This document shows positions 1 through 5,784 of a stretch of DNA of 13,124 nt, piece by piece. The DNA is taken from contig DRQL01000179.1 of the NCBI GenBank assembly GCA_011371465.1, positions 1 to 13,124 on the forward strand, given 5' to 3'. A model generated the notes under the pieces. The model was not told the DNA's origin and did no database searches. It saw only the letters and a list, made by a program, of their open reading frames with translations. How positions within the stretch are numbered: the first letter of the stretch is position 1; every line of letters starts with the position of its first letter. The stretch comes from Gammaproteobacteria bacterium. GTDB taxonomy: Bacteria; Pseudomonadota; Gammaproteobacteria; DSM-19610. A program made the translations under genes and the position numbers.

Positions 1-34
1 CCCCGTGGAGGTTCAAGTCCTCTCCTCGGCACCA
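1..34 (+). tRNA. 3' end of a tRNA, probably tRNA-Leu (partial)
   Basis: The window opens inside a tRNA. A T-stem (7-11 GGAGG with 19-23 CCTCT, one G-T wobble) encloses the T-loop TTCAAGT (12-18). The 3' acceptor strand CCTCGGC (24-30), discriminator A31 and an encoded CCA (32-34) follow. The implied 5' acceptor strand GCCGAGG and A73 fit bacterial tRNA-Leu. tRNA-Ser, the other common long-variable-arm type, normally carries G73. Bases 1-6 would be the end of the variable arm. The anticodon lies outside the window, so the isoacceptor cannot be read. Confidence 0.85.
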
Positions 35-84
35 TTATCAAAACGTTTGTTCCTGGCAAACCCGGTAACGCTGAAGTATCCATA

Positions 85-120
85 CGTGGCAAGACGGCCA
101 CAGCACAGGCGTCTACCACG
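85..120. other. Two-part hairpin downstream of the tRNA
   Basis: CGTGG (85-89) pairs with CCACG (116-120), and AGACG (92-96) with CGTCT (110-114). A small CA/A internal loop separates the two stems and 13 nt form the apical loop. That gives ten Watson-Crick pairs. No U-tract follows, so it is not a standard intrinsic terminator. It may be a tRNA 3'-trailer structure, a factor-dependent stop or a small RNA element. Confidence 0.5.
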
Positions 121-142
121 CTGAAACCACCCCAGACACATT

Positions 143-180
143 GATTGACGGATATATTTACATGTAAATCTTCGTCAGTC
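143..180. promoter_or_regulatory. Hairpin with 14-bp perfect palindrome core (candidate operator)
   Basis: GATTGACG (143-150) pairs with CGTCAGTC (173-180) with one G-T wobble. Inside lies the perfect palindrome ATTTACATGTAAAT (156-169), one base off-centre relative to the outer arms. A dyad this symmetrical could bind a dimeric regulator or fold as RNA. It sits about 180 bp upstream of the sigma-54 -24 box, within range of an enhancer site. The regulator is unknown. Confidence 0.45.
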
Positions 181-232
181 CATCAGTGGTTCTCTTCGAA
201 TCGCATAGCATCTTTTTGTTTTTACAATAAAA

Positions 233-244
233 TAATCCGGATTA
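233..244. promoter_or_regulatory. 12-bp perfect palindrome TAATCCGGATTA (candidate operator)
   Basis: TAATCCGGATTA is a perfect 12-bp dyad in AT-rich sequence, about 116 bp upstream of the -24 element. Sigma-54 activators commonly bind 80-200 bp upstream, so the position is plausible for an enhancer site. No second identical copy was seen nearby. Confidence 0.35.
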
Positions 245-323
245 CCTCAAACCCCCTTAAACTCTACGCGTCGTAATTTCTTACATAAAAATACGCAGAC
301 GCCTCTATAATTTTTTCATCAGT

Positions 324-339
324 CATATAACTTACTGAT
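324..339 (+). repeat. 16-bp direct repeat, copy 1 (CATATAACTTACTGAT)
   Basis: The sequence matches 397-412 at 15 of 16 positions (A versus G at base 11). The copies start 73 bp apart and lie on opposite sides of the sigma-54 promoter. Each is also partly dyadic: AGT/ACT arms flank the core of this copy. A repeat bracketing a promoter suggests a protein-binding site. Confidence 0.55.
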
Positions 340-359
340 CCGATACACAGATTATGTTC

Positions 360-375
360 TGGCACGTATTGTGCT
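360..375 (+). promoter_or_regulatory. Sigma-54 (RpoN) -24/-12 promoter
   Basis: TGGCACGTATTGTGCT matches the RpoN consensus TGGCACG-N4-TTGCW with a single mismatch (GTGC for TTGC). The GG (361-362) and GC (373-374) lie at the required 10-bp separation. Transcription would start near 386, leaving a leader of about 84 nt before the ATG at 470. Known biology supports the call, because RpoN and the PrsK/PrsR two-component pair are associated with PEP-CTERM/exosortase loci. That association is general knowledge, and neither gene is in this window. Confidence 0.7.
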
Positions 376-396
376 GCATGCATGACTAGCGGCAAG

Positions 397-412
397 CATA
401 TAACTTGCTGAT
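397..412 (+). repeat. 16-bp direct repeat, copy 2 (CATATAACTTGCTGAT)
   Basis: This is the second copy of the repeat at 324-339. It overlaps an inverted repeat GCAAG (392-396)/CTTGC (404-408) with a 7-nt loop. It lies just downstream of the predicted start site, so it falls in the 5' leader. Binding there could repress transcription, or the hairpin could act in the mRNA. Confidence 0.55.
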
Positions 413-469
413 TACAGCTCCTGTTTTGCCATAAGACTCCGATTTAGAAACAAAAAGAAAGGAATAGAT

Positions 470-1294
470 ATGCGCTCGAATAAAATCCTTGGAAGCATTC
501 TTTTATGTACCATCGGCCTGTGTGCCACACCACAATCCGCGCTGGCCGTTTCGTTAAGCGGCCTGATTACGATTGCCCCTGGCACTATAGGTCCCGTCGA
601 ATTTACCCGACCTAATGGCGCTATTGGCATAAGAAACCAGTACACCGGCGGTTCTTATTTTGCCATGAACGCCAACAACCCGAATGCCAACGCCGCTATG
701 CTGACTCCGGGGACTGCCCGTGGTATTGAACTGGGCACCTACCAGAATTACGTTCTGGATCCCGATGTACCGCACCCGCAGGGCTGGAAGGGGGATATTA
801 ATGGTGATGGTGTGGCCGATGGCGCAGCCGGCACCGGATACACGAATGCGCCGCCGATTCAGCAAAGCACCGCCTTCGCACCATTCAGTTTTTTTGGCGT
901 ATCCACCTACATCGGCCTCAATCCGGTTGGCTACCAGTCCGGTCAGGCGCATGCGGCACCCAGCGTCGACCTGGATATGTCATCCTGTGTCGGCAATGTC
1001 TGCTCGTTGACCGCCGACCTGAGCGGCTGGGAGGTATTCTGGAACGGTTCCTCTTTTGAGCAGGGGCCGCGCCCCGTGAACACCGGTCCGTTCGGTCTTG
1101 CTACCGGTGTGTACGACCTGGTAACCAGGCAGTACTCTCTGGACTGGGTATCGCAAATCAACGGTGGTCCGTTTAACGGTGTTTCCGGTTTCTGGCATAT
1201 TGAGGGCAGCGTGGTACCTGTACCCGCTGCTGTCTGGCTGTTTGCATCCGGGCTCGCAGGACTGGCTGCGGCAGCACGCAGAAAGCCCGTGTAG
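470..1294 (+). CDS. Exported VPxPA-type (PEP-CTERM class) sorting-signal protein
   Basis: This is a 274-aa secreted protein with two targeting signals. Residues 1-26 form a Sec signal peptide ending in the cleavage-type motif ALA. Residues 249-274 form a C-terminal cassette: VPVPAAVWLF, a hydrophobic helix, then RRK. That is the VPLPA variant of the PEP-CTERM signal, which an exosortase removes while the protein is moved to the surface or matrix. Residues 109-118 (DINGDGVADG) look like an EF-hand/dockerin-type calcium loop. C173 and C178 could form a disulfide. The body is glycine- and aromatic-rich, like other proteins of this class, and its function is unknown. AAGGA (459-463) lies 6 nt before the ATG, so the start is secure. 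The gene is monocistronic, read from a sigma-54 promoter, and faces a convergent gene. No exosortase lies in the window. Confidence 0.85.
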   Translation: MRSNKILGSILLCTIGLCATPQSALAVSLSGLITIAPGTIGPVEFTRPNGAIGIRNQYTGGSYFAMNANNPNANAAMLTPGTARGIELGTYQNYVLDPDVPHPQGWKGDINGDGVADGAAGTGYTNAPPIQQSTAFAPFSFFGVSTYIGLNPVGYQSGQAHAAPSVDLDMSSCVGNVCSLTADLSGWEVFWNGSSFEQGPRPVNTGPFGLATGVYDLVTRQYSLDWVSQINGGPFNGVSGFWHIEGSVVPVPAAVWLFASGLAGLAAAARRKPV

Positions 1295-1305
1295 GCCCGG
1301 ACGGG

Positions 1306-1336
1306 GCAACCCCTGTCCCTGCCGGGCAGGGGTTGC
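1306..1336. terminator. 10-bp hairpin between convergent genes (bidirectional terminator candidate)
   Basis: GCAACCCCTG (1306-1315) and CAGGGGTTGC (1327-1336) form a perfect 10-bp stem with an 11-nt GC-rich loop. It sits in the 47-bp gap between two converging stop codons, where it could serve both transcripts. No U-tract follows on either side, so termination efficiency is uncertain. Confidence 0.6.
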
Positions 1337-1341
1337 GCTGT

Positions 1342-2106
1342 TCAGGGGGCCGGGATGCCTGTTGTGGATCGTTTGATCTCGGCCACACCGGCCGGCACGT
1401 CGCTATCCTTGTCCCCGACCACGACCCGCGGCCAGTTCAGCCCGGGATTCGGGTTGTGGGGAGATTCCATCCGGGTAAGCACCTTGTTACCCAGGTCCAG
1501 CACCTGCCTGAGGGAGGCAATTTCCGTCGGGTCCGGCCGGTAAGTAGTGAATTTCTGTTCGATCAGCTTCTGGTCTCCGCGCCAGATCTGGAATACCCAG
1601 TCACCCTCGACCAGCTCGTAGTCTTCGTCAAAACCGTAGCCGGTATAGACAATGACATGGTTACTGCTGACCTTGCGCCTGACCATAAAATCCGAGCCGG
1701 TGGTAACCGAACCGTCCGGCAGGGTCATTTCAGGGTGTTTCAGCACGCGTCTCAGCTCGACGTAGGCCGGTTGATTCGGGAGCGGCCATATACGGTACTG
1801 CAGGTACATCTGGGCGCCCTTGACCAGCGGAATGCGCTCGGTCGACCTGACCAGTTCGATGACCGGGCTGGCGACTACCTTGCCGGTGGTGGTCCTGGCA
1901 TCGTCCACGATCCCGCCGCTGCGCACCATCCGGTACAGGCCACGCTGGGTGACTTTTCCCTGCAGGGGTTTGTTCAGGTAATCCGGGGTCTTTGCAACGG
2001 CAACACGACCCGGTTCTGACAACGAAGCGTTGTCAGTCTGCTGCGATGCGTTCTGTTCACAACCGAACAGTGCAAGAATCAGTACGACGGGAACAAGATA
2101 CCTCAT
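1342..2106 (-). CDS. Lipoprotein, DUF3859-like
   Basis: This 254-aa protein begins with a lipoprotein signal: hydrophobic residues 3-15 end in LFGC, so C16 is the predicted lipidated cysteine. A Ser/Asn/Gln-rich linker follows (about 17-40). Residues about 51-190 look like DUF3859: a GLY start near residue 56, an HPEM stretch near 124, a YGFDEDYE segment near 157 and the closing EGDWVFQIW...EQKFTTY near 167-189. DUF3859 proteins are periplasmic or envelope proteins of unknown function. The family call is from motif memory. The C-terminal ~60 residues seem specific to this protein. AGAGG about 9 nt before the ATG supports the start. It is transcribed toward the VPxPA-CTERM gene and separated from it by a hairpin. 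No operon partner is evident. Confidence 0.7.
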   Translation of the reverse strand: MRYLVPVVLILALFGCEQNASQQTDNASLSEPGRVAVAKTPDYLNKPLQGKVTQRGLYRMVRSGGIVDDARTTTGKVVASPVIELVRSTERIPLVKGAQMYLQYRIWPLPNQPAYVELRRVLKHPEMTLPDGSVTTGSDFMVRRKVSSNHVIVYTGYGFDEDYELVEGDWVFQIWRGDQKLIEQKFTTYRPDPTEIASLRQVLDLGNKVLTRMESPHNPNPGLNWPRVVVGDKDSDVPAGVAEIKRSTTGIPAP

Positions 2107-2144
2107 GTGACCAGCCTCTGTTTGGGGTTACCCGGCAATCTGCA

Positions 2145-2170
2145 GCCCGATCCGGAAAGCCGGTCTGGGC
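2145..2170. other. Imperfect hairpin upstream of the DUF3859-like gene
   Basis: GCCC (2145-2148) with GGGC (2167-2170), and CCGG (2152-2155) with CCGG (2160-2163), form a two-step stem. It lies about 40 bp upstream of the lipoprotein start, in its probable leader. A role is not evident. Confidence 0.3.
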
Positions 2171-2198
2171 ATACACGCTGTACCGCACAACAGGAAAC

Positions 2199-2222
2199 CC
2201 GGCGGACGCGAACGTCCGCCGG
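2199..2222. other. 10-bp GC-rich hairpin with CGAA loop
   Basis: CCGGCGGACG (2199-2208) and CGTCCGCCGG (2213-2222) form a perfect stem closed by the tetraloop CGAA. It is in the 162-bp gap between two minus-strand genes, beyond the intrinsic terminator at 2232-2256. It could be a second, tandem termination structure, or a protective 5' structure for the DUF3859-like mRNA. Confidence 0.5.
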
Positions 2223-2231
2223 ATCAGGTGC

Positions 2232-2256
2232 AAAAAACCACTCAGTCGGCTGTGGT
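2232..2256 (-). terminator. Intrinsic terminator of the 574-aa secreted protein gene
   Basis: Read on the minus strand, ACCACAG pairs with CTG-AG-TGGT around a CCGA tetraloop. That is 7 bp with a 2-nt bulge, followed directly by TTTTTT. It lies 13 nt beyond the stop codon. Another small hairpin (2257-2272) overlaps the stop. Confidence 0.7.
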
Positions 2257-2268
2257 GTAAGCGCCGGC

Positions 2269-3993
2269 TTACTGGTTATAGGCCTCATGGATGTGCATCA
2301 CCATGCGTGGGTCGACGGTCTCGATGTCACCCGGGCCGATCGCGGGGTTGGAAACCGCGCCGCCACGATTGACCCAGTCGAACTGCGCAATCGGCATGGC
2401 ACAACCGGTGTTGCCGGCCGGATCGTTCGGATCGCCATTACAGCGCCCGCTGCCGTCACCCGCCATCGGTCCACCGTCCTGGTGGGCCTTGTCGATGAGG
2501 TACTCGTACACGGTACCGCCCGGCACAAAGCACTGGTTGGCCGGGTGGCCGGGGCCGGGCTGGCCATCCCCGTCCTTGTCACAGCCGGCATTGCCGGCGG
2601 ATACACCGACATACAGGGTCTCGACGTCACAGGCATCCAGGTCAGGCCGCACACCGGTGACCGGGTCTTTGGGATTGATGTAATCACAACCGGGACCGGA
2701 GATCCGGTTGATGCTGACGCCGGCAATGATATTCACACCGGGATCGAGGGCCAGCGTACCGGTGCGGTGATTTTCGCCGGGATCCACGACAAAGATATGC
2801 TGGCGAAAGACACTGGGGTTACAGGCCGGTCCGGGACCCTGTGGCGATGCACCGGGCGCTTCGCCTCGCACACAGTCCCGCGAACGGCTGCGACGGGTGC
2901 CGAACAGGCTGCCGTCCTCGGACATGCGGATGGCGCGCAGGTTATCGCGACGTTTCGGGGAATCGAAATACGGCGCATCGTAGTAGTTCAACGGGTTGCT
3001 CGTATCACCTGTACCATCATTGGAAAGGTCGATTACCCGGATAACCCTGGCTTCGTTCTTCTCCTTGTCCAGCTTGAGCGATTTGCCATGCTTGAACGGC
3101 TTGTTGGAACCGACGCCACGACTGTGTTTGCCGATACCGGCCTTCCAGTCGACCACGAATACCGCGTCACCGTGGAACATGCTGATGAAAAGGCCTTCGT
3201 CGTTAACCAGCACACCAGCGGGACAGTTCCAGCGGGGGTCATTGGCATAGGGCAGATCGTCATCTCTGGGCATGCTGTACTCGTCGATGGCCTCCATGGT
3301 GTTCTGGTCAATGATGAGTACACGGCCATTCGCACCTCTTTCCGGCGTGCTGTATACCGGCGGGAAGTACATCCAGGACGAGTTATCGGGCCTCGGGTTG
3401 CCGGTTGCCGGGTCCACTGCGCTCTCGCCCGGCCCGAACGGGGTGGAGTTGCTGGCATTGAAGAAATTGGCGTCACAGACGGTTTGGGCAATATTGCCGT
3501 TGGGCATGAAACCGTTGCCGAGTATGCGGGGCACATAGCCGAAGTTGCCACCATGCGGGGACGGTGAAGTCGGCCACACCGGGCTGGTCTTGATGGCCGT
3601 GCCATCCCGGTGGTGCTCGATCAGCGCGTGCTGGGCAGCACTGGTCAGGTAGGCATGACCGTTCTCTCCACCGGAGGTATTACCGGTCGGTTTCCACGGG
3701 CTGCCCGCGGCACAGGACACGTGTTCGGGACAGATGCCCGTACCAATATTACCGGGTGTAAAAGGGTTGCTGACCGTAATACCGCGCTCGCCCGTGGTGG
3801 TATTCATTTCCAGCAAACGCCCCGGACCGGGGATATTGGAAAACGGTGCATTCTGGGAATCGGCCATCATGATGTTGGATTCGAGGCAAACCGGTGTGCC
3901 GGCGGCTGAATTGCCTGAATGTGCAACGGCGTTGCCGACAGACATTGACATGCCCACCGCCAGCGCAGTCGCCGTTAGCTTGTATCTGTTCAT
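2269..3993 (-). CDS. Secreted cysteine-rich protein of unknown function
   Basis: The product is 574 aa. I do not recognise a named family. A Sec signal peptide (residues 1-24, ending NAVA) precedes a mature region rich in Gly, Pro, Asn and Asp. There are 13 cysteines, all in the mature part, which suggests several disulfides. No CXXCH heme motif occurs. Segments such as GRVLIIDQNTMEAIDEYSM (223-241), GDAVFVVDW (275-283), RQHIFVVDP (397-405) and ETLYVGVSA (458-466) resemble beta-propeller blades. An Asp-rich loop DKDGDGQPG (472-480) could bind calcium. The frame stays open upstream to 4212, but that extension encodes an intergenic repeat. The chosen ATG has AGGAG about 10 nt upstream and directly begins a proper signal peptide. 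The gene ends in an intrinsic terminator, so it is probably monocistronic. An extracellular binding or propeller-type role is only a guess. Confidence 0.75.
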   Translation of the reverse strand: MNRYKLTATALAVGMSMSVGNAVAHSGNSAAGTPVCLESNIMMADSQNAPFSNIPGPGRLLEMNTTTGERGITVSNPFTPGNIGTGICPEHVSCAAGSPWKPTGNTSGGENGHAYLTSAAQHALIEHHRDGTAIKTSPVWPTSPSPHGGNFGYVPRILGNGFMPNGNIAQTVCDANFFNASNSTPFGPGESAVDPATGNPRPDNSSWMYFPPVYSTPERGANGRVLIIDQNTMEAIDEYSMPRDDDLPYANDPRWNCPAGVLVNDEGLFISMFHGDAVFVVDWKAGIGKHSRGVGSNKPFKHGKSLKLDKEKNEARVIRVIDLSNDGTGDTSNPLNYYDAPYFDSPKRRDNLRAIRMSEDGSLFGTRRSRSRDCVRGEAPGASPQGPGPACNPSVFRQHIFVVDPGENHRTGTLALDPGVNIIAGVSINRISGPGCDYINPKDPVTGVRPDLDACDVETLYVGVSAGNAGCDKDGDGQPGPGHPANQCFVPGGTVYEYLIDKAHQDGGPMAGDGSGRCNGDPNDPAGNTGCAMPIAQFDWVNRGGAVSNPAIGPGDIETVDPRMVMHIHEAYNQ

Positions 3994-4134
3994 GGGAATC
4001 TCGCTCCTCGATATCGTCTTGTATTGGGGGATACAGCGACTATTGACGCGTATTTCTGGGCGCCTCTCTGACATAAGAGACCGGGGCGTTGCAAAATATT
4101 CATTTATTTTTGTATAGCGAGTAAACCGCTGTTT

Positions 4135-4166
4135 CCAGTGCACTGGATACCGGCCTTCGCCGGTAT
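4135..4166. repeat. Short palindromic element: CCAGTGCACTGG plus 8-bp hairpin
   Basis: The perfect palindrome CCAGTGCACTGG (4135-4146) abuts ATACCGGC (4147-4154)-CTTC-GCCGGTAT (4159-4166), a perfect 8-bp stem. Read in frame on the minus strand it yields HTGEGRYP, a hallmark false peptide from dispersed 'cattccggcgaaggccggaatccag'-type repeats seen in many proteobacterial genomes. Its dispersal in this genome cannot be tested from one window. Confidence 0.55.
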
Positions 4167-4192
4167 GACAGGAGGATGGAAGCCGCCTGCAT

Positions 4193-4210
4193 GCTACCGG
4201 TTCCGGTAGC
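4193..4210. repeat. 18-nt inverted repeat GCTACCGG-TT-CCGGTAGC
   Basis: Two 8-bp perfect arms are separated by TT. The right half (CCGGTTCCGGTAGC) closely resembles part of the loop of the 21-bp inverted repeat about 60 bp away (CCGGGTTCCGTAGC, 4269-4282), so the two structures may share an origin. Confidence 0.45.
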
Positions 4211-4250
4211 AAACAAGCATAAAAAACAGGGTTATCGATGCAGGGCGCCG

Positions 4251-4307
4251 GCTAGCCCGCATTTCTCACCGGGTTCCGTAGCGAGGCGGTGAGAAATGCG
4301 GGCTAGC
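4251..4307. repeat. 21-bp perfect inverted repeat at the 3' end of the yjgR-like gene
   Basis: Arms 4251-4271 and 4287-4307 are perfectly complementary over 21 bp and enclose a 15-nt loop (4272-4286). Each outer end is GCTAGC. The right arm contains the TAG stop (4303-4305) of the yjgR-like gene. As RNA this is a very stable stem that could end transcription or protect the mRNA 3' end. A run of six T on the minus strand comes only about 20-25 nt past the stem, too far for a classic intrinsic terminator. The size and form also fit a REP/MITE-like dispersed element. Confidence 0.65.
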
Positions 4308-5772
4308 GCTTCAACAGGGAACCGAGGATACCGCGCACCACCTGCCGTCCCAGCGAACTGCCTATGGAGCGCGCGACACTTTTCATCATGGCTTCCCAGA
4401 CACTCTGGCGCCTGCGTCCGGTACGCCGCGCCTTTGTAGCGCGTTTTCCGGGGGCTTTCGCCGGTCTATTCTCAGCATCGGCATCCGCTTTCGCTGCACG
4501 GTCGGTCAACCGCTCGTAGGCCGATTTTCGATCGACCCGCTGGTCGTATCGATCGCCCAGCGGGCTGGCCGCAATCACCGCACGGCGTTCCGCTGCCCTG
4601 GCCGGACCCATGCGTGACGCCGGCGGACGGATCAGGGTGCGCTCGACGACGCCGGGGGTGCCTTTGGCTGTCAGTGTCGAAACCAGCGCTTCACCCACAC
4701 CCAGTTCCTGGATCGCCTGCGCCGCGCTGAAGGCGGGGTTGGCCCGGAAGGTTTCGGCCGCCGCGCGGACAGCCTTCTGGTCACGCGGCGTGAAGGCCCG
4801 CAGGGCGTGCTGTACCCGGTTGCCCAGCTGCCCCAGGATACGGTCGGGAATATCCAGCGGACTCTGGGTAACGAAGTAGATCCCGACCCCCTTGGAGCGA
4901 ATCAGGCGCACGACCTGCTCGACCTTGTCGACCAGCGCCTTTGGCGCATCGTTGAACAGCAGGTGCGCCTCGTCAAAGAAGAACACGATGCGCGGTTTGT
5001 CCGGGTCACCGATTTCCGGCAACTCCTCGAACAGCTCCGACATCAGCCACAGCAGGAAGGTCGCATACAGCCGGGGTTGCTGCATCAGCCGGTCGGCGGC
5101 GAGAATATTGACCTGGCCGCGGCCGTCATCCGTGGTAGTAATAAAGTCGTGGATATCCAGCGCCGGTTCACCCAGGAACTGTTTGCCACCCTGTTGCTGC
5201 AGCACCAGCAGGCGGCGCTGGATCGCACCGACGGACGCACGCGGGATGTTGCCGTATTCCGTGGAAAGCTCCCTGGCGTTTTCCGCCATGAAATTCAGCA
5301 TGGCGCGCAGATCCTTGAGGTCCAGCAGCAACAGACCCTGGTCGTCCGCGACCTGGAAGGTCGCGTACAGCACGCCTTCCTGCGTGTCGTTCAGGTCCAG
5401 CATGCGCGCCAGCAGCAGGGGCCCGATCTCTGCGACGGTGGTACGCAGGCGGTGCCCCTTTTTACCGTACAGGTCCCAGAAAGTGACCGGGCAGGCCTGC
5501 AGGGTGTAGGGCTCCAGGCCGATCTGTGCAGCGCGTTTGACCAGCGCCGGCTTTTCGGTCCCGGCCAGCGCCATCCCCGACAGGTCACCCTTTACATCCG
5601 CCATGAAGACCGGCACGCCCAGGTCTGAAAATGCTTCGGCCAGGATCTGCAGCGAAACCGTTTTACCCGTGCCGGTGGCACCGGCGATCAGGCCGTGGCG
5701 GTTCGCCATGGCCGGGCGCAGGTACACCGGGCGCCGGCCCTTGCCCAGAAACAGGCCTTTTTCCGCCGTCAT
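4303..5772 (-). CDS. yjgR: YjgR-like HerA-type ATPase (DUF853 family)
   Basis: This 489-aa cytoplasmic P-loop ATPase belongs to the HerA/FtsK group and resembles E. coli YjgR (about 500 aa, biochemical role unclear). The N-terminal block PAMANRHGLIAGATGTGKT contains Walker A at residues 31-38. MADVKGDLSG (57-66) is a family signature. Walker B is RIVFFFDEAH (261-270) with D267/E268. NRVQHALRAFTPRDQ (318-332) carries the conserved arginines near the subunit interface. A basic, low-complexity linker (about 430-457) precedes a C-terminal helix. The start is 12 bp after the yidB-like stop and has only a weak GAG-type ribosome site, so translation may depend on coupling to the upstream gene. The stop codon lies within the 21-bp inverted repeat, so the native C-terminus may have been altered by that element. 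Confidence 0.88.
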   Translation of the reverse strand: MTAEKGLFLGKGRRPVYLRPAMANRHGLIAGATGTGKTVSLQILAEAFSDLGVPVFMADVKGDLSGMALAGTEKPALVKRAAQIGLEPYTLQACPVTFWDLYGKKGHRLRTTVAEIGPLLLARMLDLNDTQEGVLYATFQVADDQGLLLLDLKDLRAMLNFMAENARELSTEYGNIPRASVGAIQRRLLVLQQQGGKQFLGEPALDIHDFITTTDDGRGQVNILAADRLMQQPRLYATFLLWLMSELFEELPEIGDPDKPRIVFFFDEAHLLFNDAPKALVDKVEQVVRLIRSKGVGIYFVTQSPLDIPDRILGQLGNRVQHALRAFTPRDQKAVRAAAETFRANPAFSAAQAIQELGVGEALVSTLTAKGTPGVVERTLIRPPASRMGPARAAERRAVIAASPLGDRYDQRVDRKSAYERLTDRAAKADADAENRPAKAPGKRATKARRTGRRRQSVWEAMMKSVARSIGSSLGRQVVRGILGSLLKR

Positions 5773-5784
5773 CGGGAACTCACG

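Larger units (their letters stand above)
35..469. other. AT-rich structured intergenic region between the tRNA and the VPxPA-CTERM gene
   Basis: No gene is supported here. The region is visibly richer in A+T than the coding sequence around it, especially from about 140 to 460. It holds, in order: a two-part hairpin (85-120), a hairpin with a 14-bp palindromic core (143-180), a 12-bp palindrome (233-244), an inverted repeat GCGTC/GACGC (268-272 and 298-302), a sigma-54 promoter (360-375) and two copies of a 16-bp repeat (324-339, 397-412). A TATAAT at 306-311 has no good -35 partner. This looks like a regulatory leader for the downstream gene. Confidence 0.7.
3994..4302. other. Gene-free region with clustered inverted repeats
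   Basis: From the secreted-protein side there is a probable promoter leader (3994-4130) with AT-rich stretches and a small inverted repeat AAAATA/TATTTT (4093-4110). Then come a palindrome plus hairpin unit (4135-4166), an 18-nt inverted repeat (4193-4210) and the left arm and loop of a 21-bp inverted repeat (4251-4286). No convincing -35/-10 pair was found. The reading frame open through here on the minus strand is not a credible N-terminal extension. Confidence 0.6.

Noticed and set aside
306..311. Sigma-70 promoter at TATAAT upstream of the VPxPA-CTERM gene
   Set aside because: No acceptable -35 was found at 16-18 bp, and the nearby sigma-54 element is far better.
324..412. CRISPR array from the 16-bp repeats
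   Set aside because: There are only two copies, the spacing is 57 bp with a promoter between them, and no cas genes are present.
2107..3567. Long plus-strand open frame of 486 aa
   Set aside because: It lies antisense to the secreted-protein gene, lacks a ribosome site and shows no family motif. It is a by-product of GC-rich codon bias.
3994..4212. N-terminal extension of the 574-aa protein by 73 residues
   Set aside because: The extension covers a dispersed-type hairpin (HTGEGRYP peptide) and lacks a ribosome site. The internal ATG at 3993 begins a clean signal peptide with AGGAG upstream.
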